A DNA stretch of 64,000 nucleotides, taken from an uncultured Lachnospiraceae bacterium (GTDB lineage: Bacteria; Bacillota; Clostridia; Lachnospirales; Lachnospiraceae). The position numbers were made by a program, and so were the translations under genes. This document shows positions 15,667-23,764 of this stretch, in pieces; the first letter of the stretch is position 1; every line of letters starts with the position of its first letter. The DNA lies in NCBI GenBank assembly GCA_910587715.1, contig CAJUMV010000021.1, positions 7,662 to 71,661 on the forward strand, in the 5' to 3' direction. Below the pieces are notes generated by a model. That model saw nothing but the letters and a program-made list of their open reading frames with translations, did no database searches and was not told the origin of the DNA.

Positions 15667-17189
15667 GAAAGAAGAGAGCATGGCTGGGCGGCATCTGCCT
15701 CGGATTAAGCGTGGCGGTGGCGGCATGTGGGACGGATGGGCAAAATGTCGGTGCGCGGGAAACCACGGACATTCAGAGCGTGCAGGAGGGACTGGACACA
15801 GAAGTCGCGCAGGACAGACAGGATGCGCAGACAGCGCAAGGTGTGCAGGAGACAGAAGGCACAGAAAATGTGCAGAACACATCAGCCATACAGGATTTAC
15901 AAGAGACGACAGGCACGCAGAACGAAGAAGCCCTCAGAGAGCAGGTTCTTTCGGAGATGACCGACGGACAGAAAAACTGGATGGGCGGTCTCTCCAAGGA
16001 GCAGCGGCTTGCGGATTTTGAGAGCCTGTGCGAGGGCTTGCGGGACAATTACCCCTATGTGAAGCTGGCTGCACGGCAGGTCGGGGCGGATCTGGATGCA
16101 CTGGAAACAGAGTATCGGTCAAAGGTGGAACAGTGTGAGAATGACGATGCCTTTTTCTATGTGTTAAAGGATTTTGTCGGGACATTTTCCTACACGGGAC
16201 ATCTGGCGCTCTGGGGACGGCGCTACGAGAGTGAGCTTGCGGACCAACGTGAATATGTTGAAAAGTCGGGAGGAGAAGAGCGAGAGCGGCTGGAGCCGTA
16301 TCTCAGGACGTTGGACAATCCCGTATCTCATAGGACATATGCTTCCATGACAAAGTATTATCAGGAAATAGACTGCAGGATGGAAGAGAAGCGTGCCGAG
16401 GAAAACGGCGGCGCGCGCGGAGAATCTGCAGAGGCAGCCGGAGAAACTGCCGCGGTGGAGGAAGCGATGCCGGCAAATGTGGAGACGAAGATTCTGGAGC
16501 CCGGAAAGACCGCCTATGTTTTCATCGACGCATTTGATCAGAAACAGATGGGGACTGACCGTGAAATACTGCTGCCCTTTTATGAGAAAGTTAAGGATTA
16601 TGAAAATCTAATCATTGATATTACAAATAATTTAGGCGGCAGTATGTGGTATTTTGATGAGCTGGTGGCAGCGCCTCTGATCAAGGAAACGCTGACGGTG
16701 CCGGGATATCAGCTCTTTAAGGGCGGGGAGAACAACGAAACTTTCCTTCGGATAAAGAAGGGTGTCGCGTCCGGGCTGTATCAGCCGGTTAGCGAACTTC
16801 CGGCGATGCCAAAGCTGAATCCGGAAGACGCCGCGGACTGCGACTGGTTTTTGCGGGAGGACTATACGGTGAAACCCTCGGGAGCCGGATTTGACGGGAA
16901 GATATGGCTGCTGGTGAGCGAAAACAATTATTCTTCCTCCGAGTATGCGGCGATGTTTTCCAAGGCGAGCGGCTTTGCCACGCTGGTTGGCAGGAGGACG
17001 AGCGGGGACGGAATCGGCACAAATCCGGCTTACCTGATTTTACCAAACAGCGGTCTGGTGGTGCAGTACAGCCCTATGTGCGGGGTGACGGTGGACGGCG
17101 CGGGGAGTGAGGAGCACGGGACAGAGCCGGATATTGTGAGTCCTGACGGGGAGAGCGCGCTGGAGACATGTCTGAAGCAGATTGGATAG
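15663..17189 (+). CDS. S41-peptidase-like lipoprotein
   Basis: A 508-residue secreted lipoprotein. The signal peptide ends in a lipobox around VAVAAC-G at about residue 22, followed by a 70-residue low-complexity Gln/Thr/Glu linker. The C-terminal half resembles the tail-specific protease (S41) core: YVFIDAFDQ, LIIDITNNLGGSMWYF, and LVSENNYSSSEYAAMF, where the nucleophile Ser would be expected, then TSGDGIGTNPAYLILPNSG. There is no clear PDZ domain. The ATGA overlap with the kinase gene places it in the same operon, so it may be the kinase's target or a sensor-linked envelope protease. Confidence 0.8.
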   Translation: MRKKRAWLGGICLGLSVAVAACGTDGQNVGARETTDIQSVQEGLDTEVAQDRQDAQTAQGVQETEGTENVQNTSAIQDLQETTGTQNEEALREQVLSEMTDGQKNWMGGLSKEQRLADFESLCEGLRDNYPYVKLAARQVGADLDALETEYRSKVEQCENDDAFFYVLKDFVGTFSYTGHLALWGRRYESELADQREYVEKSGGEERERLEPYLRTLDNPVSHRTYASMTKYYQEIDCRMEEKRAEENGGARGESAEAAGETAAVEEAMPANVETKILEPGKTAYVFIDAFDQKQMGTDREILLPFYEKVKDYENLIIDITNNLGGSMWYFDELVAAPLIKETLTVPGYQLFKGGENNETFLRIKKGVASGLYQPVSELPAMPKLNPEDAADCDWFLREDYTVKPSGAGFDGKIWLLVSENNYSSSEYAAMFSKASGFATLVGRRTSGDGIGTNPAYLILPNSGLVVQYSPMCGVTVDGAGSEEHGTEPDIVSPDGESALETCLKQIG

Positions 17190-17215
17190 GTGAAATCAAA
17201 AAGTTTCACGTTGTG

Positions 17216-17257
17216 TTGACGTTGCCTGCAGGAATGAGTATACTAAAACATATACTC
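17216..17257 (+). promoter_or_regulatory. Toxin-antitoxin promoter and operator
   Basis: TTGACG (17216-17221) and TATACT (17239-17244) are spaced by 17 nt. GAGTATA (17236-17242) and TATACTC (17251-17257) form a perfect 7-bp inverted repeat overlapping the -10. This is the expected arrangement for autorepression by a ribbon-helix-helix antitoxin. Confidence 0.7.
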
Positions 17258-17280
17258 TTTATGAAAAGGAGACGATCGGC

Positions 17281-17574
17281 ATGGCAAAGACCGCAAATAT
17301 TAATATTAGAATCGACCCTGACACAAAAACAAGTGCAGAAGAACTTTTTTCCAGTTTTGGAATTACAATCACAGATGCAATCAATATCTTTCTTCGGAAA
17401 TCCATTATGGAGGGAGGTTTACCCTTTGATATGAAACAGCCGCGCTATAACGTAGAGACAGAGGCAGCTATGAGTGAAGCGAGGGCTATTATGAAAGGGA
17501 CGATAAAAGCAAAGCGTTATCCCGATGCGCATACACTTTTTGAAGAACTGGATGCGGAAGAGGAGAACGAGTGA
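17281..17574 (+). CDS. RelB/DinJ-family antitoxin
   Basis: A 97-residue antitoxin. Residues 1-45 match the ribbon-helix-helix DinJ/RelB N-terminus (KTANINIRIDPDTKTSAEEL, then a FGITITDAINIFLRKS helix). The acidic C-terminus (LFEELDAEEENE) would wrap the toxin. It neutralises the YafQ-type toxin encoded immediately after it, with a 1-nt TGATG overlap. An inverted repeat over its promoter fits autoregulation. Confidence 0.9.
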   Translation: MAKTANINIRIDPDTKTSAEELFSSFGITITDAINIFLRKSIMEGGLPFDMKQPRYNVETEAAMSEARAIMKGTIKAKRYPDAHTLFEELDAEEENE

Positions 17575-17852
17575 TGCTGGAATTGGTGACGACGGGACAA
17601 TTCCGAAAGGATTATAAGCGTGTGAAAAAAATGGGCTATGACACGGAATTGCTGGAAGAAGTAATAAATAATCTTCTGCAGGAGAAACCTTTGGAGGAAC
17701 ACTATCGAGACCATCGGTTAGCAGGAAATTATCTGGGTTTTCGTGAATGTCATATTTTGCCGGATTGGCTTTTGATTTATGCTGTCGATAAGAAACAATT
17801 GATATTGACGGCTTCAAGAACGGGGACACATGCAGATTTATTCTCAAAATAA
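17574..17852 (+). CDS. YafQ-family mRNA interferase toxin
   Basis: A 92-residue RelE-superfamily toxin expected to cleave mRNA on the ribosome. The C-terminal signature contains HRLAGNYLGFRECHILPDW, then LLIYAVDKK and ASRTGTHADLFSK, matching the His/His/Asp/His catalytic set of YafQ. The ATG at 17574 overlaps the antitoxin stop, with AGAGGAG upstream; a GTG 3 nt earlier is an alternative. The convergent downstream gene is separated by a shared terminator. Confidence 0.9.
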   Translation: MLELVTTGQFRKDYKRVKKMGYDTELLEEVINNLLQEKPLEEHYRDHRLAGNYLGFRECHILPDWLLIYAVDKKQLILTASRTGTHADLFSK

Positions 17853-17870
17853 AATGCAAAGATTATAATA

Positions 17871-17905
17871 AAGCAGGGAGCCATCATGCCCCCTGCTTTT
17901 CCTTC
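17871..17905. terminator. Bidirectional terminator between toxin and kinase-DegV genes
   Basis: AAGCAGGG (17871-17878) pairs with CCCTGCTT (17891-17898), with further GC pairing inside. TTTCCTTCC follows on the plus strand and TTATTATAATC on the minus strand. It overlaps the last codons of the minus-strand gene. Confidence 0.65.
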
Positions 17906-20577
17906 CTCACAAACATCAGCCCGAACGTCCCCACGCCGCAGTTGCTTGACACGGTGGCGGATGCTTTCTGCAGAATCACTTGATCAAAGTGGATATATTT
18001 TTCCACTATCTCCACAATCTCGTCAATCTCCTTTACGCTGCAGCCCGCGTAAGTGACGAAAAGGATGCTGGTGTCGATCTGCCTGCTGTGCTGAAACAGC
18101 TTTCTAATATACTGCCTGACCACCCGGTGCATATTGCCGGATTCAATTCGCCACAGCTTTAAGCGGTTTCTGGACATGGACAGAACCGGGTGGAGGTTCA
18201 GCACGGTGCAAAGCCGGTGGACCGCGCCGCTTACCTTGCCGTTGCGGTAGAGGGTGGCGGTGCTTGGCACAAGGAAATTGGAGAAAACCCGTTCGCGGTA
18301 TGCATCCAGCGCCTCGCAGATTTCGTCTACGTTTCGTCCTTCTTCGGCTAGTCTGGCGGCATAGAGCACCATGAGACCGTGACCGCTGCTGATATGGGCG
18401 GAGTCGATTACGGTGACATTATCGAAGGTTTTCGCCGCCTGGGTGGCGTTCGGATAAGCGCCGCTTAAGTCTGCCGTGGCGGTAATATGGATGACATGCT
18501 CCGCTTCGGCAAGCGTTTCCGCAAAGAAATATTCATACTCCGACGGCTCCGCCGTGGAGGAGTGGGAGTGGTTTCCCTCCTTTTGCAGATAGGCGAGCAG
18601 GCTGTCGGAGGAAATTTCAAAGAGGTCGCAGAAGCGTCCCTCATTCGTGTGCACATAGCAGTACATCAAGCGGATGTGGAACCGTTCGAGAAGGTCTTTG
18701 GGAAGGTCGCAGATACAGTCCGCCGTAAGCGCAATCTTTCGCTTGCGTGCGCTGCTTATCTGGTTTAAGCCTTCCATATCGTCTGTTTCGTTTTCGTCGT
18801 CCTGTGCCATATACTCAATCAGCGCGGGCGGCAGATATTTGAGCAGCCCCGCTTCTAAAAGCGGCGCGCTGATGGGCTTTGCCAGATAGCCGTCGAAGCC
18901 CATGTTCTGATAGACCTGTTCCGCGTCGGACATGACGTTAGCAGTCAGGGCAATCACGGGGGTTTTCTGGCAGAAGCCTTTTGTCTGGCTGCGGATGGCG
19001 CGCAGGGTGGCGGCGCCGTCCATATCCGGCATCATGTGGTCCATGAGAATGACATGGTATGTGCCCTCCGCCGTTTTCTTTAACGCTTCCCTGCCGCTTT
19101 CTGCCGTATCCACCTTTACCTTGGTATCGCGTAACAGTTTGACCGCCACCATCAGGTTCATGGAATTGTCGTCCACGACCAGAATGCGGGCGTCAGGAGC
19201 GATAAAGCTCTGTTTATAGCGGGAACGCTGGTTTAACTGCTTCTGGGCGGCAAAATTTATGACGCCGATGGGGCGCACATTGACGATGCGCTGCTGCAGT
19301 TCGACGGTAAAGACAGAGCCTTTGTGATAGACGCTGTCCACGGTGATTTTTCCGCCCATCATTTCGATAAGCTGTTTGGAAATATTGAGTCCGAGACCCG
19401 TTCCTTCAATGTTGCGGTTATCTGTTTCATCCACCCGCTTGAAGGAGCTGAAAAGATCGTCCAGACTTTCTTTGCGGATGCCCATGCCGGTGTCCTGCAC
19501 GGAGATGCGCAGGAGAATTTGGTCAGCGGCGACACGTTCCCCTTTTGCGGAAAGGGTGACTGATCCGGATGAGGTGTACTTGACCGCATTAGTCAACATG
19601 TTGGTGACCACCTGCTTGATCCGCACCTCGTCTCCGTAGAGCATGGAGGGGATTTCGGGGTCGATATCCACTTTAAATTCCAGATTTTTCTGGTGCGCGC
19701 GGATCCAGATCAGATTCACCAAATCGCTGAACATGGAGCTGATTGCATATTGTGTCGGCACGATATCCATTTTGCCGGATTCTAACTTCGAGAGGTCGAG
19801 AATGTCGTTTATCGTGGTGAGCAGCATTTTGCTGGCATTCTGGATGTTGATGGCATTTTCCGCAATCTCGTCGGAGATATCTTCCCGGAGAATCATTTCG
19901 TTTAAGCCGATGATCGTGTTGATGGGCGTGCGGATCTCGTGGCTCATATTGGCAAAAAAGGTGTCCTTGGAGCGTGCTATCTGCTCCACCTCCCGCTTTT
20001 GCGCTTCCGCAAGCTGCTTTTCCTGTTCGTAGGTTCTGCTCTGGAGTTTTAAAACAATGCCGATAAACAGGCTGACACATATAAGCGCGATAAAGGAGTC
20101 CGAAAAGCTGTAGAACCGTGTCGAATCGGGAACCAGCTCCGGACGGTAGTAAGCGAACAGGTAGGTTCCCAGAAAGGCGAGGAGGGAGAGGGTCATCGCT
20201 ATCCAAAAGTCCCGCCCCTCAAACAAAAGGAAAATATAAACAAGCCCCAGCACAAACCACACAGGCATACCGCTCTCGGTGCCGCCGCTGTTGATAAAGA
20301 GCGCGGGAAAGAAAATGACGTTGGTGCCGATGGCGAGAAGCCAGGAAGCTTTTTTGCTGTCGCCGTGCATCAGGGTCATGCGGATGGAAAGACCGGAGAG
20401 CACGCATATGGGCACCAGTGAGTATAAAACCCTGAGATCCGCGCCCGGAAGGACGAGGATGATGCCGATTACGGAGGAGGCGAACACCAAAAGCATTACC
20501 ATCCGGTTGATTCTCTCCTTAAAAGCAAGCTGTCCGGGGAAAAAATTTTTGATAAAACGCTGTACTTTCTTTTTCAT
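17884..20577 (-). CDS. Hybrid histidine kinase with C-terminal DegV domain
   Basis: An 897-residue protein with an unusual architecture. Residues about 25-180 form six membrane helices. The HisKA phosphoacceptor is His213 (NMSHEIRTPINT). The ATPase domain covers about 315-430 (TNMLTNAVKYT, EGTGLGLNISKQ). A receiver at about 463-580 has Asp513 (LMDHMMPDMDG). From about 613 to the end the sequence is a complete DegV-type fatty-acid-binding domain: KIALTADCICDLPKDLLERF, HSSTAEPSEYEYFF, ITATADLSGAYPNA, VIDSAHISSGHG and LNLHPVLSM. DegV proteins such as FakB bind acyl chains, so I infer that lipid binding modulates this phosphorelay, or is its output. The gene starts 3 nt after the stop of the upstream kinase gene. 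Confidence 0.9.
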   Translation of the reverse strand: MKKKVQRFIKNFFPGQLAFKERINRMVMLLVFASSVIGIILVLPGADLRVLYSLVPICVLSGLSIRMTLMHGDSKKASWLLAIGTNVIFFPALFINSGGTESGMPVWFVLGLVYIFLLFEGRDFWIAMTLSLLAFLGTYLFAYYRPELVPDSTRFYSFSDSFIALICVSLFIGIVLKLQSRTYEQEKQLAEAQKREVEQIARSKDTFFANMSHEIRTPINTIIGLNEMILREDISDEIAENAINIQNASKMLLTTINDILDLSKLESGKMDIVPTQYAISSMFSDLVNLIWIRAHQKNLEFKVDIDPEIPSMLYGDEVRIKQVVTNMLTNAVKYTSSGSVTLSAKGERVAADQILLRISVQDTGMGIRKESLDDLFSSFKRVDETDNRNIEGTGLGLNISKQLIEMMGGKITVDSVYHKGSVFTVELQQRIVNVRPIGVINFAAQKQLNQRSRYKQSFIAPDARILVVDDNSMNLMVAVKLLRDTKVKVDTAESGREALKKTAEGTYHVILMDHMMPDMDGAATLRAIRSQTKGFCQKTPVIALTANVMSDAEQVYQNMGFDGYLAKPISAPLLEAGLLKYLPPALIEYMAQDDENETDDMEGLNQISSARKRKIALTADCICDLPKDLLERFHIRLMYCYVHTNEGRFCDLFEISSDSLLAYLQKEGNHSHSSTAEPSEYEYFFAETLAEAEHVIHITATADLSGAYPNATQAAKTFDNVTVIDSAHISSGHGLMVLYAARLAEEGRNVDEICEALDAYRERVFSNFLVPSTATLYRNGKVSGAVHRLCTVLNLHPVLSMSRNRLKLWRIESGNMHRVVRQYIRKLFQHSRQIDTSILFVTYAGCSVKEIDEIVEIVEKYIHFDQVILQKASATVSSNCGVGTFGLMFVRKEKQGA

Positions 20578-20580
20578 ACG

Positions 20581-23532
20581 CTATTTTCCCATCCTTTCCA
20601 GAACCTCGGATGCGCCGAGAAAATCAAAATCCTGTGTCAGCTTTCGCAATTCGTCGGCAAGTCCGGCTAAGGAGGTGCCTTCATGACTGTAACCTGCAAG
20701 CTGTGTAAGAAGCGCCGGAAGCCCTTCGTTCTCAAAGGCTGACAGCTTTTCTTCGATCTGCGCAAGCAGGGCGGACAGGGCATCTTCGTCCACGGTACCG
20801 CCGGGGACATCCGTCGCCGGTTCGTCCGCAGCGGGTGCAGACGGCGACGCATTTTCCTGCGCCGCAGGGGACGACCCGGGTATCTTTGCATCTGTTTTTT
20901 TCGCATCCGGATAGACAAACACATTTCCGTTAAGCGCTTCTAACAGGCGCTCATGGTTTGCCATCATTGTCTCATGATGTTCCAGAATATAGTCAATCCG
21001 GTTTTCCTTGCCTGCCATTTCCAGCGCCTTTGCCATTTCCGACAATTCGCCCGCGCCGATGCCTTTGGCGTTGCCTTTCAGGGCATGGACGCAGATGACA
21101 TAGTTTTTCCAGTCCTGCTCCTTAAAATAGCGCGCCAGATGCTCCCGGCGTTTTTCGCCCTCCGCATGGAAGATGGCAATGATTTCCCGGAAACCGTCCT
21201 CGTCCCCGCAGTAGGCGAGCGCCTGTTCCACATCCACGCCCGCTCTGGTCAGGAGAAGCTTTCCTCTGGCAGTGTCCGGCTCCTGTGTAACGGCGTAGCC
21301 GGGTGACGTGGCGGAAAGTTTTGGCTGCGAGGTGTTGACTAATTCGGTTCTCTGGACATCCGGATTATCTGCCGTCGTTCTTTGACCATTCAAATTTGCT
21401 GTTGCCGACGCGGTTTCCGCTGCCGACGTTTCACTGATGGTTTTCCCTTCCTCAACGGGAACCTGCATCTGGGAAGGGATATAGCGGCGCAGGATACGCT
21501 CCAGCACGCTCAGCTCGATGGGCTTGGCGATAAAGTCGTTGAAACCCTCCGAGATAAACATTTCCCGCGCGCCGCCGATGGCATTGGCGGTAAAGGCGAT
21601 GACGGGAAGAGATTGGTAGTACGCGCCCGGTTTCTGGCGGATTTTATGCAGCGTTTCCACACCGTCCATCTCCGGCATCATGTGATCCAGAAAAACGCAG
21701 TCGAAATTCGGTGTATTCAGTTTTTCCAAAGCCTCCTGCCCGCTGCCGGCAAGGGTGACTTTAAGACGGTAGGGAAGCAGGAGTCTTGCCATAACCTTCA
21801 GGTTCATGGCGTTATCATCTACAATAAGCACATGTGCCTGCGGTGCAATGAATTTGTTATGTAAACTAGAATGCTGGTCTTCACCGTAGAGCACCTTCTG
21901 CCCGTTAAAGACTGCGGCGATGGACAGCACCGTAAAGGGTTTGTAAATGCGCAGCATATTTCCCTGTACGAGCAGATCCTGGTCGTAGTCTAAAAGAAGC
22001 ACCACGTTCCTTTCCGTACAGAGATTATCAAAGAAAGTGCGGTCCTCGTCATATTCTTCCCAGCCGATAAAGATGTGGGTGTAAGCCTCGCGCTCCATCC
22101 GGCGTTTCAGCTCGGGGAGATTCCTGCAGACGCGGAACGGAAAACCGAACTGCCCGGCAATGTGCTGGATGCAGCTTTCATAGCCTTCACGCACCACAGT
22201 GTAATCATATTTGTCCAGATTGATATAACAAGCCGCGAAGAGATTGCTCTTATCCTTGATGGAAACAATGGGCGTCTCATCCAGAACCTTCTGGGGGATC
22301 GTAAACTGAAACTCGCTGCCGGTGCCAGGTTCGCTTTCCACCGTCAGAAAGCCGCCCATACTGCGGATCAGAGCCTGCGTGATGGCAAGTCCCAGCCCTA
22401 CACCGCCCGCTTCCCGGTTTCTCTTGGAATTGACCTGGCTGAAGCTTACGAAAATCTTTTCCATATCGGCGCGCTCGATACCGATGCCGGAATCCCGGAC
22501 ACTGACCTGCAGGTTGATGCCGTATTCCTCTTTGCGCCCCTTGATGCGCAGAATCACGCCGCCTTCTTTCGTAAATTTGATGGCGTTGCCGAGCAGGTTC
22601 ATAACAATGCGCCGGAATTTCTGCTCGTCGCCCAAAAGATTGCTTGGCAGGTCGGCGTCGCAGTCCACGATCAGCTCCAGATGCCTGCCGTTATCCATGG
22701 TCATCGCCATATTGATGATATCGGTGATGGTGGAAGTGATATTATAGCTTTCCTCCGCCAGCGTAAGTTTCCCCGTCTCCAGCTCCGAAAAGTCTAAAAT
22801 ATTGCTGACTGTGGAGAGCAGATTTCTTCCGGCGGTCTGGATATCCACCACGTCCCGCCGCACGTTAAGCGGCAGGTATTCCTGTAAAATAGCTTCGCTC
22901 ATACCGCATACCGCATTGATGGGCGTGCGGATTTCGTGGGAGACATTCACGAGAAAATCGTCTTTGCTGCGCTCCGCGACTTCCAGTTCCCGAATATTTT
23001 CAATCAAAAGCTCGTTTGCCGCCTGCCTGTTTTTCTGGATAATCCAGATGACGGCGGAAACCATATAGACGGAGAGGAATTGAACAGACAGCCGGAGAAT
23101 TTCCTGAACGGAGTCCGCGGTGATGGTTCTGGCGATAAAACCATGATACAAAAAAAGAAAAAAGGGGATGACGAGCCCGGGATAGAGAATCTGCTGGATA
23201 TTGAAAATGCTTAACAGGACGATAACGCCCGTCATGGTGACAAGCATGGCGGAGAAGCTGTCCGTAAACAGGGCAAAGAGAATAAACTCAGCCCAGCATG
23301 AGACGCAGATAAAATTTGCCCGGCGGGGGTGATCCCAATATTCCCGGAAATAGATAAACCAGCCGGAGATTGTCGGGAGAAAAAGAAGCTCCCTGATATA
23401 GATGCTCCAGCCGGAGAGCAGCCCGGTGGCAAAGGAAGCCACCGTGTAAATACTTAAAACAAAGAGCACGATGCGCTCCAGCCTTCTTTCGGTTCGTTCG
23501 GTCTTTAACTGTGAATTGTCCAAGGTAGTCAA
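20581..23532 (-). CDS. Hybrid histidine kinase with two receiver-like domains and an HPt domain
   Basis: About 983 residues. Six hydrophobic segments lie within residues 20-165. HisKA His199 is in NVSHEIRTPINAV, and the ATPase domain contains MNLLGNAIKFT and GGVGLGLAITQA. A degenerate receiver-like region (about 435-560) precedes a true receiver (HVLIVDDNAMN, FLDHMMPEMDG). After a long polar linker, an HPt domain carries VHALKGNAKGIGAGEL. The acidic C-terminal tail is Ala/Pro-rich. The open frame extends upstream to 23637, but that part lies inside a palindromic repeat. I choose the TTG at 23532 because GGGGAGAGGAG directly precedes it; the TTG at 23523 is an alternative. It shares an operon with the HD-GYP gene and the DegV-kinase. 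Confidence 0.85.
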   Translation of the reverse strand: MTTLDNSQLKTERTERRLERIVLFVLSIYTVASFATGLLSGWSIYIRELLFLPTISGWFIYFREYWDHPRRANFICVSCWAEFILFALFTDSFSAMLVTMTGVIVLLSIFNIQQILYPGLVIPFFLFLYHGFIARTITADSVQEILRLSVQFLSVYMVSAVIWIIQKNRQAANELLIENIRELEVAERSKDDFLVNVSHEIRTPINAVCGMSEAILQEYLPLNVRRDVVDIQTAGRNLLSTVSNILDFSELETGKLTLAEESYNITSTITDIINMAMTMDNGRHLELIVDCDADLPSNLLGDEQKFRRIVMNLLGNAIKFTKEGGVILRIKGRKEEYGINLQVSVRDSGIGIERADMEKIFVSFSQVNSKRNREAGGVGLGLAITQALIRSMGGFLTVESEPGTGSEFQFTIPQKVLDETPIVSIKDKSNLFAACYINLDKYDYTVVREGYESCIQHIAGQFGFPFRVCRNLPELKRRMEREAYTHIFIGWEEYDEDRTFFDNLCTERNVVLLLDYDQDLLVQGNMLRIYKPFTVLSIAAVFNGQKVLYGEDQHSSLHNKFIAPQAHVLIVDDNAMNLKVMARLLLPYRLKVTLAGSGQEALEKLNTPNFDCVFLDHMMPEMDGVETLHKIRQKPGAYYQSLPVIAFTANAIGGAREMFISEGFNDFIAKPIELSVLERILRRYIPSQMQVPVEEGKTISETSAAETASATANLNGQRTTADNPDVQRTELVNTSQPKLSATSPGYAVTQEPDTARGKLLLTRAGVDVEQALAYCGDEDGFREIIAIFHAEGEKRREHLARYFKEQDWKNYVICVHALKGNAKGIGAGELSEMAKALEMAGKENRIDYILEHHETMMANHERLLEALNGNVFVYPDAKKTDAKIPGSSPAAQENASPSAPAADEPATDVPGGTVDEDALSALLAQIEEKLSAFENEGLPALLTQLAGYSHEGTSLAGLADELRKLTQDFDFLGASEVLERMGK

Positions 23533-23558
23533 CGCTCCTCTCCCCACATGATGTATTA

Positions 23559-23760
23559 GGTAATTGCGAAACGCTGCACGGATTCTGTGGACGTTGTGCA
23601 CATTGTATATTCCAACGCAGACCCGCTTCCGCTTCACAAAAAACGCAGCAGTACTAGACTCGAAAAAACCTCGTCAAGTGCTGGCGTCTTTTGAGAGTCC
23701 GCTTATGGATTATACAATATGTACAACGTATCAGGAACAAAGAAGCGTTTCGCAATTACC
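23559..23760. repeat. 202-bp palindromic element, copy 2
   Basis: GGTAATTGCGAAACGCT (23559-23575) and AGCGTTTCGCAATTACC (23744-23760) are perfect 17-bp inverted termini. Inner arms include ACGTTGTGCACATTGTAT and ATACAATATGTACAACGT. The termini and inner pair correspond to those of the element at 1997-2193. The copy lies between the HD-GYP gene and the downstream kinase gene on the minus strand, within what should be one operon. It supplies an extended open frame at the kinase N-terminus. Confidence 0.8.
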
Positions 23761-23764
23761 TACA

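Noticed and set aside
22075..22797. 240-codon plus-strand frame inside the hybrid kinase gene
   Set aside because: The opposite strand encodes a clear HisKA/ATPase/receiver protein; the plus frame has no recognisable motifs.
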